A stretch of 64,000 nucleotides of DNA. It comes from CAYNRE01 sp964399535 (lineage in GTDB: Bacteria > Planctomycetota > Planctomycetia > Pirellulales > CAYNRE01). Positions 33,267 to 42,245 of this stretch are shown one piece after another; position 1 is the first letter of the stretch; the number at the start of each line of letters is the position of its first letter. Where the stretch lies: NCBI GenBank assembly GCA_964399535.1, contig CAYNRE010000076.1, positions 186,001 to 250,000 on the forward strand, given 5' to 3'. Made by a program: the position numbers and the translations under genes. Below the pieces are notes generated by a model that worked only from the letters and a program-made list of their open reading frames with translations, searched no databases and was not told the origin of the DNA.

Positions 33267-34680
33267 ACACGATCCTCCCATGATGCTGGCTGCGCGAGAC
33301 TCGGTCGGTGGCGTACAGCCCCGCCAGCACGAATTCCACGCACGATGCCCGCACCGCCGGATCGGTCGAGGCGTTGACTTCAAAGGCCTTTTCCCAGGCC
33401 GGCGGCACCCGCTGCAGGCGCTCGGCATAGTGCGACGAGGGGAGCATGTCTCCCACCTCGATCTTCACTCCCTGACCGAAGATTTCCGAAATCTCGGCCA
33501 GGCCATGCCGGTCGACATACTCTTCGAAGACCGTGCGCACGGCCTCGGCCAAGACGGCGTCGAGCACCTGCCGCTCGCTCATCTGATGGCTTCCCATCAG
33601 ATCCAACTCCAGCTTTCCCAGCGAAGAGCTGTAGAGATGCCCCAGATCGCTCATCCGCGGCACCGCGGGCCGTTCACCCAGCCGCGCCCCACGCTGCCGC
33701 GCGCTGGCGATCATGGTGCGGTAATTAGCGATGCTGAATCGCGCGCTCACCCCCGACTGCTGGTCGATGAACTTCGACCGCCGGGCAGAGCGGCTGATCT
33801 CCTCGACCACCTCGCGCATGAAGTAGGGCACCACCACCGGGAAGTCTCCCCCCAGGTCGATGTTCGCCTCCTGCTCCATGATTTGAATTCCCAGGTCGCG
33901 CTGGCGCGGGTAATGGGTATGAATCACCGAACCGATACGGTCCTTGAGCTGTGGAATGACCTTGCCCGAGCGGTTGTAAGTGGCCGGATTGGCCGAGAAT
34001 ACGATCATCACGTCCAGGTCGAATTGCACCGGAAAGCCACGAATCTGCACGTCGCGCTCTTCAAGAATGTTGAACAGCCCCACCTGAACCAGTTCGTCCA
34101 ACTCGGGCAGCTCGTTCATCGCGAAGATGCCGCGGTGCATCCGGGGGATCAGGCCAAAGTGCAGAGCCTCTTCCGCCGACATGCTCACCCCACCCGCCAG
34201 CTTGGCAGGATCGATCTCGCCGATGATGTCGGCAAACTTCGTGCCCGGTGCCAGCCGCTCGGCATAGCGCTCGTCGCGCGGCCACCAGGCAATTGGAATC
34301 TGCTCGGGCGGAAGCTCGGCCACCGCCCGCCGGCCGGCCGAGGTGATGGGCCGCTCCGGGTCTTCGTGCACGGGCAGGTCGGGAAGGTCGATGTACGGGA
34401 TCGCTTCGTCCAGAAACCGCACCAGTTGCCGCATGATGCGGCTCTTGGCCTGCCCCTTTTCGCCCAGAAATAACAGGTCGTGCTGGGCCAGGATCGCCAC
34501 GTTGATCTCGGGGATCACCGTGTCCTCGTAGCCGATGATGCCTGAGAACAGCTCCTCGCCGGCTGCCAGGTTTCTGAGGAAGTTGTCGTGGATTTCTTGT
34601 TTGACGGTTTTGGAAACCCAACCACCGTCGCGCAGCTCGCGAAGGTTCGTGGGACGAACCTTGGCCAAACCAATACTCAT
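33253..34680 (-). CDS. MoxR/ChlI-type AAA+ ATPase
   Basis: This 475-residue AAA+ protein has a Walker A at 73-80 (GEKGQAKS, with Ser in the final position), a Walker B-like GIFAMNELPELDE where Asn-Glu replaces the usual Asp-Glu, a sensor 1 Asn in VFSANPATYN and an arginine-rich lid region (SARRSKF). The layout matches magnesium-chelatase-subunit-I-like MoxR proteins. It precedes and overlaps the VWA gene, its expected partner. The Walker B Asn is worth noting but the catalytic Glu is kept. Together the pair probably remodels or inserts cofactors into an unidentified target complex. Confidence 0.92.
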   Translation of the reverse strand: MSIGLAKVRPTNLRELRDGGWVSKTVKQEIHDNFLRNLAAGEELFSGIIGYEDTVIPEINVAILAQHDLLFLGEKGQAKSRIMRQLVRFLDEAIPYIDLPDLPVHEDPERPITSAGRRAVAELPPEQIPIAWWPRDERYAERLAPGTKFADIIGEIDPAKLAGGVSMSAEEALHFGLIPRMHRGIFAMNELPELDELVQVGLFNILEERDVQIRGFPVQFDLDVMIVFSANPATYNRSGKVIPQLKDRIGSVIHTHYPRQRDLGIQIMEQEANIDLGGDFPVVVPYFMREVVEEISRSARRSKFIDQQSGVSARFSIANYRTMIASARQRGARLGERPAVPRMSDLGHLYSSSLGKLELDLMGSHQMSERQVLDAVLAEAVRTVFEEYVDRHGLAEISEIFGQGVKIEVGDMLPSSHYAERLQRVPPAWEKAFEVNASTDPAVRASCVEFVLAGLYATDRVSRSQHHGRIVYDLS

Positions 34681-34939
34681 CGACCACTCCCTCTTCGAGG
34701 TTTCCGCCGGGGGTGCTCCGGCCTAGGGGGGGAAAACCAGCGGTGACCGGGGCAGCACGGCGGGCATGCGCCGCGCGGGCAGGCAGCGCAGGGATTATAG
34801 CGCCGCCGGCGCGTTCGCCAACCAATTGGCTCGCCCCCGGGGGGCCGACCCGCCAGGTCAGCCACCGTTTCGCCCCGGGGTTGGCGTCGCCAGGCCCTGC
34901 CGCGAAATCCACTCTTTCGGCGGTGAACTGGCAATGGGG

Positions 34940-35953
34940 CTAATCGCCCCCCAGTTCCACCAGGTCGCTCTCGGCCCGCGTCGCCAGATGTTGAAAAATG
35001 GCAAGGTCCACCTGATCCGAGAGTAGCCGAACCGAGCCATCGCCCAAGAGCATGTGGGCCCCCACCGGGTGGTAGCTGCTGAAATCGTCGAAGTGTCCCG
35101 CGGGGTGATTGGGGGTGTGATCCGTGGTACCCACCACGCGCACCATCGACAACTGCCCCCCCTGGACCACGCCGGTCCAGGTCGACCCTCCGAGTCGCGA
35201 CCCGCGCTCGCCCACCAACAGGGTCTGGCTCAGGCCATCGCTGAGATCCGCGAAGCGAATCCCGCTTTGGTGAAACATGCTTCCGTTGCCTTCGCAGATG
35301 AACCCGGGCCCCCGATCCTCGCACTCTTCCAAATCCTGGGTGCCGAACACCGCTACGAAGTTGCTCCGCGACAGTTCAATCAGCGTCGGTTTGCCGGCAT
35401 CGAGATCCCAGGTCTGCTCCAAATCGTCGGGCACAGCCGAGGTCACCTTTTGCTTCAGGGCAAAGAGCTCGGCCCCCACGTCGCTGGGGCAACGATAAAC
35501 GTTAATCACCGTGCGAACTGCCTGGCTGTTGGCCGGATCGACGATGTGCTTCTCCAGGGTCAGCAGCCCGCGCTTGAGCGGCACCTGTTCCAACTGTTCG
35601 AGGATCAGCGCGCCCCAGCCCCAACCGGGCACCCCCTCGGGATCGGGCCGCTGGGTGCTTTCCTCCCAGGCCAACCAGCCCGGAGGCAAGCTCTTCAGAG
35701 CGTCGTGATAGGTGTGCAGCGCCAGCCCAATTTGTCGCAAATGATTCCGACAGGTGGTTCGCCGAGCTGCTTCCCGGGCCGCTTGCACGGCCGGCAACAG
35801 CAGGGCGATCAGAATGCCTATGATCGCAATCACGACCAAAAGCTCGACCAGTGTGAAACCCTGGTGGGGCAGGCGAGTCCTGCGCGGGGCCAGCGGCACT
35901 CGACACGCTTCGGCTGCAAGGTGGCGGCTGGAGCAATCCGAACGATGGCGCAT
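34940..35953 (-). CDS. DUF1559 protein with prepilin-type N-terminal methylation segment
   Basis: This 337-residue protein is a planctomycete marker. A basic leader ends at the prepilin cleavage site GFTLVELLVVIAIIGILIAL (starting at residue 32), followed by LLPAVQAAREAARR and the conserved CRNHLRQIGLALHTYHD, then a C-terminal DUF1559 (SBP_bac_10-like) domain ending with the usual LLGDGSVRLLSDQV. Planctomycetes carry tens to hundreds of these pseudopilin-like proteins, thought to be processed by a type II secretion/type IV pilus peptidase. Function is unknown. No pilus genes are nearby. Confidence 0.95.
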   Translation of the reverse strand: MRHRSDCSSRHLAAEACRVPLAPRRTRLPHQGFTLVELLVVIAIIGILIALLLPAVQAAREAARRTTCRNHLRQIGLALHTYHDALKSLPPGWLAWEESTQRPDPEGVPGWGWGALILEQLEQVPLKRGLLTLEKHIVDPANSQAVRTVINVYRCPSDVGAELFALKQKVTSAVPDDLEQTWDLDAGKPTLIELSRSNFVAVFGTQDLEECEDRGPGFICEGNGSMFHQSGIRFADLSDGLSQTLLVGERGSRLGGSTWTGVVQGGQLSMVRVVGTTDHTPNHPAGHFDDFSSYHPVGAHMLLGDGSVRLLSDQVDLAIFQHLATRAESDLVELGGD

Positions 35954-36115
35954 GGACGCAGCGATGCTCTCTAGCTATGGCTCGCCGCCAAGGTGCTTTC
36001 GGGCGGACATGCCTGGTTTCGATCCACACGGCCGGGCAGGCCCTGGGGGTCTGTCCGGCTCTAGCCCCGCCGCCCGCAAAGGGCGCCTCGACAACCGTTT
36101 GCCCGCGGCTCCAGC

Positions 36116-36610
36116 CTAGCTGGCGTGGGCCGCCCGGTACAGGTTGCAAGTCAAATGGGCCTGGCCCTGGTGATGGGCCTCGTGCCAGCCGATAACATGC
36201 AGCACAGTCAGCAGGGTCCATTTCCGCTCTTTCAGGGGCTCTGGAATCTCTCCCAGCTGCCCGTCGCTCAGGGTGCCCAGCGTCTCCAAGAGCGATCCGC
36301 GGGTATCGGCCAATACCTGGCGAATCGTCGCGGCCGAAGGAATCTCGTCGTCCGGAGTGCTGCCGCCGCGAAAGCGCGGCCACAGCCCTTGGTGGCGGGC
36401 CGCTTGCTCGGGGCGAAGCCGTTCGGTGGCAAAAATCTCTTCGGTTACCGCAATGTGCAGCAGCTGCCAGGCAATGTGCGCTCGCCCGGGCCCGGGCCGC
36501 CAACCGAGCGCGGCCGGGGGGTCGGGCAGTTTTTCGATCTGATCGAGCAGCCCCAGCGTCCGATCTCGCTGAAACAGATAGCTTTGCCGCAATACCTCGA
36601 TCGTGCTCAT
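36116..36610 (-). CDS. DinB/YfiT-family four-helix-bundle protein
   Basis: This 164-residue protein starts at ATG 36610 with MSTIEVLRQSY. Metal-ligand candidates of the DinB fold are in place: His in AWQLLHIAVTEE near residue 50 and the HEAHHQGQAH cluster near 148-157. The family includes DNA-damage-inducible proteins and thiol-S-transferases (bacillithiol/mycothiol type). No SOS box was recognised upstream. It is divergent from the sulfatase gene, 170 bases away. Confidence 0.88.
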   Translation of the reverse strand: MSTIEVLRQSYLFQRDRTLGLLDQIEKLPDPPAALGWRPGPGRAHIAWQLLHIAVTEEIFATERLRPEQAARHQGLWPRFRGGSTPDDEIPSAATIRQVLADTRGSLLETLGTLSDGQLGEIPEPLKERKWTLLTVLHVIGWHEAHHQGQAHLTCNLYRAAHAS

Positions 36611-36780
36611 CGGCCTCTTGCTCCCCAAAGTCGTCCATCTTCGCCGGGCAACACGCGCGTCGCCGGCCGAAACTGAGTTGACGCTGCGATGGCCCAGCGG
36701 TCAAGCAGCCGCGGCTTGCCATGCGCGGGCTGGGCCGTTACCACAACCGGGTGGGGTGAACCGTCGCAGGAGCCAGATCC

Positions 36781-38193
36781 ATGGGTCGTATACCGTCCGC
36801 GTTGCTGGCCGGCCTGCTGATGGCGGTGGCCCCCCTGGGTTCCTCGCGGGTTTTCGCCGAGCGGCCCCCGAACGTGGTGCTGATTCTGGCCGACGACCTG
36901 GGCTATGGCGACCTGGGCTGCTACGGACAGACCCGCTACGCCACGCCCCGGCTCGACGCCCTGGCCGCCCAGGGGGTTCGTTTCACCCAGTTCAACACCC
37001 CGGCGCCGTTCTGCGCCCCGACCCGGGCTTCGCTGCTGACGGGCCGGTACCCCACGCGCTGCGGGCTAGCTAGCAACCCCACTCCCGATGGCGCCCCCGA
37101 GGCCAACGCGATGCATCTTCCGCTCGGCGAGGTGCTGCTTCCCCAGCTATTCGGCCAGGCCGGCTACGCCACGGCCATGATCGGCAAATGGCACCTGGGC
37201 CACTTGGAAAACGAGTGGCAGCCCACGGCCCGCGGCTTCCAGGAGTATCTGGGAATCCTGTATTCCAACGACATGCGCCCGGTGGAACTGCGCGAGGGGA
37301 CCGAGCTGGCCGAGTACCCCGTCGACCAGACCACGCTTACACGGCGCTACACCGAGCGGGCCCTCCAGTTCATCGAGCGGCATCAGCAGAAGCCGTTCTT
37401 GCTTTACCTTGCCCATGCCATGCCCCACAAGCCGCTGGCCTGCTCGCTGCCGTTTCGGGGCCGAAGCGGCGCGGGCCTTTACGGCGACGTAATCGCCGAA
37501 CTCGACGACTCGGTCGGCCAGATACTCGACCGGCTCGACGCTCTGCAATTGGCCGACGATACCCTGGTGATTTTCACCAGCGATAACGGCCCCTGGTTCG
37601 GCGGCCACACGGGCGGCTTGCGTGGTATGAAGGGAACCAGTTGGGAAGGGGGCTCCCGCGTGCCCTGTTTGCTGCGTTGGCCAGGGCACGACGGCGCACC
37701 GCGCGTAGTCGACCAGGTTTGCGTGATGATGGACCTGTTCAGCACCGTGTTGGCCGCCGCGAGCATCGCCCCCCCGGCCGACCGAGTAATCGACGGAGTG
37801 AACTTGCTCCCGCACCTGGCCGGTAAACCGTTTGAGCACGAGCGGGTGGTCATCGGGCAACAGGGCGCGCGGCTGGCCACGATTCGCGACACTCGCTGGA
37901 AGCTGCACCTGGTGCCCCAGGCCCCGCCTCCTCCGCCCGGCACCCCCTCGCCACCCGATCGGAGAGCCCCCGACGGAAAGACCATCCTGGCGCCTTTGGA
38001 CCAGGCGACCCGCGAACAATACCCGGGCATTCGCACGGGGGACTCGACCGTGGCCTACTCGCTGTTCGACCTGGCCCACGACCCCGCGGAGCAGCACGAC
38101 GTGTCACATCAACACCCGGACCAGGTTGCCCGACTGCGCACGGCGTTCGAGCGGTATCAGGCCGAAGTTTCTCCACCCGGCGCGGGTCGCTGA
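36781..38193 (+). CDS. Exported arylsulfatase-family sulfatase
   Basis: This 470-residue protein has a signal peptide (about 1-27) and the sulfatase fold. Metal ligands ADDLGYGD are at 37-44, and the formylglycine site CAPTR at 78-82 has Cys78 as the residue to be oxidised, followed by the signature SLLTGRYPTRCG. The later GKWHLGH and FTSDNGPW segments are also canonical. It would desulfate sulfated polysaccharides or small esters in the periplasm. Planctomycetes carry many such enzymes for marine or freshwater polysaccharide breakdown. It needs a formylglycine-generating enzyme, not in this window. It is followed by a serine hydrolase gene 18 bases on. Confidence 0.95.
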   Translation: MGRIPSALLAGLLMAVAPLGSSRVFAERPPNVVLILADDLGYGDLGCYGQTRYATPRLDALAAQGVRFTQFNTPAPFCAPTRASLLTGRYPTRCGLASNPTPDGAPEANAMHLPLGEVLLPQLFGQAGYATAMIGKWHLGHLENEWQPTARGFQEYLGILYSNDMRPVELREGTELAEYPVDQTTLTRRYTERALQFIERHQQKPFLLYLAHAMPHKPLACSLPFRGRSGAGLYGDVIAELDDSVGQILDRLDALQLADDTLVIFTSDNGPWFGGHTGGLRGMKGTSWEGGSRVPCLLRWPGHDGAPRVVDQVCVMMDLFSTVLAAASIAPPADRVIDGVNLLPHLAGKPFEHERVVIGQQGARLATIRDTRWKLHLVPQAPPPPPGTPSPPDRRAPDGKTILAPLDQATREQYPGIRTGDSTVAYSLFDLAHDPAEQHDVSHQHPDQVARLRTAFERYQAEVSPPGAGR

Positions 38194-38211
38194 TCATCGA
38201 AAGGGATTCCC

Positions 38212-39312
38212 TTGGCCTGTTTCAAGTTACCCGGCATGGCGTTGCTGGCGGCTCTGTTGCTGGGCGCGGCCGGCCAATCGGCCGCCGACGACGAGATCGA
38301 CCGCTATGTATTGTCTGAAATGAACCGGCAGCGAATTCCGGGGCTGGCCCTGCTGGTGGCAGGGCCCGAGGGGCCGGTGAAACTAGCCGGCTATGGCGAG
38401 GCCAACGTTGAACTGGGCGCCAAGGTCGCTCCCGAAACGGTGTTTCAATCGGGCTCGATCGGAAAACAGTTCACGGCCACGGCCCTAATGCAATTGGCGG
38501 CGGAAAACCGCCTGGACCTCGACCGCTCGGTGCGAACCTATCTAACCGACTCGCCCGAATCGTGGCAGCCAATCACCATCGCCCATTTGCTTGCGCACAC
38601 TTCGGGCCTGGGCGACTACCCCGACCAGTTTGACATGCGCCGCGATACGACGGAGGACGAGCTATTGCAGATGATCTACGCCTCGCCTCGGCAGTTTGAA
38701 CCCGGCACCGACTGGCGATACTCGAACCTGGGCTACGTCGTGCTGGGGGCGCTGATTCACCGAGTGTCGGGCCAGTTCTACGGCGATTTTCTCGCCGAGC
38801 GAGTCTTTCGCCCGGCCGGGATGCCAACCGCCCGAATCATCAGCGAGGCCGACATCGTGCCCAATCGGGCAGCGGGATACCGCCTCGACCAGGGCCGGTT
38901 ACAGAACCAGTCTTGGGTAGCCCCGACGCTCAACACCACGGCCGACGGAAGCTTGTACCTGAGCCTCGTCGACCTGGCGGCCTGGGACCGGGCCCTGCGC
39001 GGAGAACAGATCTTGCCGCAAGCCACGCTCCAGCGAATGTGGACCCCTGCGCGGCTGGCCAGCGGCCAGGAGAACCGGGCAGGCTACGGTTACGGTTGGC
39101 GGTGCGACTCGGTCAACGGCCGCCGGTATGTCGAACATGGGGGTGCCTGGCAGGGATTTCACGCGCACCTGGTTCGCTTTCTCGACGACGAGCTAAGCGT
39201 GGCGGTGCTCACCAACCTCGCCGCGGACTCCGATTCCGACCCCAGGGGAATCGCCCATCACGTGGCCGGGCTGTGCGACCGCGACCTGTTGGAATCGCGG
39301 GCTGCGAAATAG
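38212..39312 (+). CDS. Exported serine hydrolase, beta-lactamase class C / penicillin-binding-protein fold
   Basis: This 366-residue protein starts at a TTG at 38212, with AAGGGA 6 bases upstream; an ATG at 38236 is the alternative. A signal peptide (about 1-25) precedes a class C-type fold with all three motifs: SxxK as SIGK (Ser82, Lys85), YxN as YSN (Tyr170) and the KTG-equivalent HGG in VEHGGAWQGF. Enzymes of this kind are esterases, D-aminopeptidases or carboxypeptidases rather than true beta-lactamases. Being 18 bases behind the sulfatase, it may remove acyl groups from the same extracellular substrate. Confidence 0.92.
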   Translation: MACFKLPGMALLAALLLGAAGQSAADDEIDRYVLSEMNRQRIPGLALLVAGPEGPVKLAGYGEANVELGAKVAPETVFQSGSIGKQFTATALMQLAAENRLDLDRSVRTYLTDSPESWQPITIAHLLAHTSGLGDYPDQFDMRRDTTEDELLQMIYASPRQFEPGTDWRYSNLGYVVLGALIHRVSGQFYGDFLAERVFRPAGMPTARIISEADIVPNRAAGYRLDQGRLQNQSWVAPTLNTTADGSLYLSLVDLAAWDRALRGEQILPQATLQRMWTPARLASGQENRAGYGYGWRCDSVNGRRYVEHGGAWQGFHAHLVRFLDDELSVAVLTNLAADSDSDPRGIAHHVAGLCDRDLLESRAAK

Positions 39313-39327
39313 CCGGCGCTCTGGCGG

Positions 39328-39579
39328 TTACGGATCGTGCTCTTCATCCCGGCAGCCTGCCTCGCTGCTCCAGGCGTGGTAAGCCAGGCTCAGTACCAGG
39401 GCGATCAGGTCGACGATCCAGCCAATCCCCAGCAAGAGTGCCCCGCGGCCGAGCAGGGTCGCTCCGGTCGGATCTCCCATGGCAGACAGCAAGTGGGCCA
39501 CGCCAACAAGCATTACCACTGGAATCGGCAGCCCCACGCCCCCCAACAGGAGCCAACCGATGACGATTCGCAACGACAC
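39328..39579 (-). CDS. Small two-helix membrane protein
   Basis: This 83-residue protein starts at a GTG at 39579, preceded by GGGAGGG about 9 bases upstream. Two hydrophobic segments (about 5-30 and 43-66) are separated by a short loop MGDPTGATLLGRG, and the tail is charged (SSEAGCRDEEHDP). No family is recognised. It converges on the serine hydrolase gene with only 15 bases between stops. Confidence 0.7.
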   Translation of the reverse strand: MSLRIVIGWLLLGGVGLPIPVVMLVGVAHLLSAMGDPTGATLLGRGALLLGIGWIVDLIALVLSLAYHAWSSEAGCRDEEHDP

Positions 39580-39819
39580 GGAAAATCCCTCCCACTCAAC
39601 CCAAGCTGGCCAAATTCTCCCTTTCCCAGGGCGAGCCTGTCAATTCCCCACGCGGAGCACCCAACCCACTGACCTACATTGACTTAGAGAATGTCGCGCC
39701 GAAAATGCGCTGCGGGGGACACATTGCGCCATTCGCCAACCGCCGCTGCGCGGGCCGGCCCCGCACCGGTCGTTTCGGGCCAGACATCTCCGAGTCCTGC
39801 CTTGCTGGTTGAGATCGCC

Positions 39820-42183
39820 ATGGGTCATTCCACTCAATTCGTGCGGTCCTGTCTGCCGCTGGCCGTGGTCCTGCTGGTTCTGGTGCTGACTGCCCCCCGG
39901 ATCGTGGTAGCCCAGCGCCTGGTGCTTCGCGATGGCCGGGAGTTGGAAGGCAAAGTCGCACCCTTGACCTCGGTGGCCGAGACGCTGCTTCACCAACCGC
40001 GCGACGACGCTGCCCCCAAGCCGCGGCTGGTGGTCATGGTCGACGACGACTTGCGGCGCTACTTCGTGCCCAAGCGCCAAGTGGTCGAGATTCGCGCCGC
40101 CAGCGGCGATGCCGTCGAAAAGTTCACGCTCCACCAGCGGGTCGCCCGGGGAGGCCAACGGGTTCAATCGGTCGACTCCATCTTGCGGATCGGTCCGCTG
40201 GACGAGTACGGTCGGCGCACGTTCAGCATGCAAACCTCGCGCGGCCCAATCGACATCATTCAGGGCATTACCCAGCTCACGCCTCGCTGGGCCAAGCTGG
40301 AAGGACTGACCCACGTTTGGGACCAGCGGATCGCAACCAGTTCGATTCCCCGGGAAACCCTGGCCGCGATGCTGGAGAAGCTGGTCGACCCCGCCAAGCC
40401 CGACGATCGCATGAAGATCGCTCGACTCTGGATTCAGAGCGAGCGTTACAGCGACGCTAAAATCGAGCTGGAGAAACTAGCCGAACAGTTTCCCGAGCTG
40501 TCGAACCAAATCAACGAGCGGATGCGGGTGCTCACTCAGCTTAGCGCCCGCAAGCTGCTGGGCGAGGTGCAAACCCGCCGCCAGGCCGGGCAACATCGCC
40601 TGGCGCGGTCCATGCTCGAACAGTTTCCCACTGAAAACGTGGGGGGCGAGATCTTGCAGCAGGTCCGCGAGCTACTCGAGCAATACGAGCGCCAAGAGCA
40701 GTTGCGGGAAAGCCTCGTCCAGCAGATGGACCAGCAACTGGCCGCCGTCGACGAGGCAAAGACCCACGCGCCGCTGGCCCGGCTGGTCGAGGAGATCTCG
40801 AGCGAGCTGGGGGTGAACACGCTCGACCGGCTCACGGCCTACCAACGGCTTTCCAGTGACGAGAGCCTGTTGCCGGCCGAGAAGCTTTCGTTGGCCGTGA
40901 GCGGCTGGCTGTTGGGGGGCGACGGCGCCACCGAGAATCTGCCGATTGCCCTTTCGCTGATCGAGCTGCGCGACTTGATCGAAGCGTTTTTCTCCAAGGA
41001 GGACCAACTCGACCGCGACGATTTGCTGGAGCAGATTCGCGGCCGCGAGGGGGCTACGCCCGAACTGGTGGCGCGGCTGGTTAACCTGATGGATCCGCCG
41101 TTGCCGGCTCCCGAGCCTTCGGCCGAGGTTGCCGGGGCCCATGTGCTGAGTGTGCCCACCCTGCCCGACGAGCCCGAAACCCCCTACCTGGTTCAGGTGC
41201 CGCCCGAGTACGACCCGCATCGCTATTACGCAGCGATCGTTACCTTGCACGGGGCGGGCACCACGGCATCGCAGCAGGTCGATTGGTGGGCCGGCGAGCC
41301 GCAGGGGAGCGAAGTGCGGCAGGGCCACGCCTCGCGGCTGGGTTACCTGGTGATCGCCCCCGCCTGGGGTAAGCCAGGGCAGCGCCAGTACGGCTATACG
41401 GCGCGCGAGCACGCGGCGGTGCTCAACTGTCTTCGCGACGCCTGCCGGCGCTTCTCAATCGACACCGACCGCGTTTATCTCAGCGGCCACGCCATGGGGG
41501 GCGACGCCGCCTGGGATCTGGGGCTCGCCCACCCCGATCTCTGGGCCGGGGTAATTCCCATTGCCGCCCGTAGCGACCGTTATTGCTCGTTCTACTGGCC
41601 CAACGCCAAGTATGTGCCGTTTTACGTCGTGGGGGGCGAGTTGGATGGCGACCAGGCCCAGGCCAACGCCCGCGACATCGATCGCTATATGCAACGCGGC
41701 TATGATCTGACCGTGGCCGAGTACTTGGGCCGCGGCCACGAGCATTTTTCCGACGAGATCCTGGCCCTGTTCGATTGGATGGGCCGCCGCCGGCGCGACT
41801 TTTTCCCCAAGGAATTCTCCTGCCAGGCGATGCGCCCCTGGGACAATTACTTCTGGTGGGTCGAAGTCGAAGACTACCCGGCCAAGGTGGTCGTCTTGCC
41901 GGAGGCCTGGCCTCCCCCCCGCGGAACGCGCGCCAGCCAGACCGAAGCCCAGATTACCGCCACCAACGGCATCCAGGTCCGCTCCAGCGCCAGCCGTGCC
42001 CGAATCTGGCTGTCGCCCGAGCTGGTCGATTTCAGCCAGCGGGTCAACATTTCGTTCAACGGAACCCGGGTGCCGCGCGAGTCCGACTTCGTGGCCGGCG
42101 ACCTGGGCGTGCTGCTGGAAGATGTCCGCGGCCGGGGCGATCGACAACACCCGTTCTGGGCGGTGTTTAGCGCCGGCCGCTAG
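39820..42183 (+). CDS. Large secreted helical protein with degenerate alpha/beta-hydrolase (esterase) domain
   Basis: This is a 787-residue protein with a signal peptide (about 8-33, ending PRIVVAQ). A beta-rich SHD1-like segment (RLVLRDGRELEGKV) and a long helical, coiled-coil-rich region (about 110-420) precede a PHB-esterase-like alpha/beta-hydrolase domain (about 450-670). The oxyanion strand AAIVTLHGAGTTASQ, the acid-loop VVGGELDGD and the His loop RGHEHFSD are present. However the nucleophile elbow reads GHAMGG, so Ala558 stands where the catalytic Ser should be. The domain is therefore probably non-hydrolytic, perhaps carbohydrate-binding or scaffolding. The start has only a weak ribosome site. 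It is monocistronic. Confidence 0.85.
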   Translation: MGHSTQFVRSCLPLAVVLLVLVLTAPRIVVAQRLVLRDGRELEGKVAPLTSVAETLLHQPRDDAAPKPRLVVMVDDDLRRYFVPKRQVVEIRAASGDAVEKFTLHQRVARGGQRVQSVDSILRIGPLDEYGRRTFSMQTSRGPIDIIQGITQLTPRWAKLEGLTHVWDQRIATSSIPRETLAAMLEKLVDPAKPDDRMKIARLWIQSERYSDAKIELEKLAEQFPELSNQINERMRVLTQLSARKLLGEVQTRRQAGQHRLARSMLEQFPTENVGGEILQQVRELLEQYERQEQLRESLVQQMDQQLAAVDEAKTHAPLARLVEEISSELGVNTLDRLTAYQRLSSDESLLPAEKLSLAVSGWLLGGDGATENLPIALSLIELRDLIEAFFSKEDQLDRDDLLEQIRGREGATPELVARLVNLMDPPLPAPEPSAEVAGAHVLSVPTLPDEPETPYLVQVPPEYDPHRYYAAIVTLHGAGTTASQQVDWWAGEPQGSEVRQGHASRLGYLVIAPAWGKPGQRQYGYTAREHAAVLNCLRDACRRFSIDTDRVYLSGHAMGGDAAWDLGLAHPDLWAGVIPIAARSDRYCSFYWPNAKYVPFYVVGGELDGDQAQANARDIDRYMQRGYDLTVAEYLGRGHEHFSDEILALFDWMGRRRRDFFPKEFSCQAMRPWDNYFWWVEVEDYPAKVVVLPEAWPPPRGTRASQTEAQITATNGIQVRSSASRARIWLSPELVDFSQRVNISFNGTRVPRESDFVAGDLGVLLEDVRGRGDRQHPFWAVFSAGR

Positions 42184-42211
42184 GGTTCTCGCGGGCCAGG
42201 GGCCAGCCCGC

Positions 42212-42245
42212 GCGGGCGGCTCCCGGCCGTTATTCGGCCGCCCGC
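42212..42245. terminator. 9-bp hairpin at convergent gene junction
   Basis: GCGGGCGGC (42212-42220) pairs perfectly with GCCGCCCGC (42237-42245), spanning the last codons and stop of the minus-strand gene and the 3' side of the plus-strand gene. A transcription-end role is possible; no T-run is present. Confidence 0.35.
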
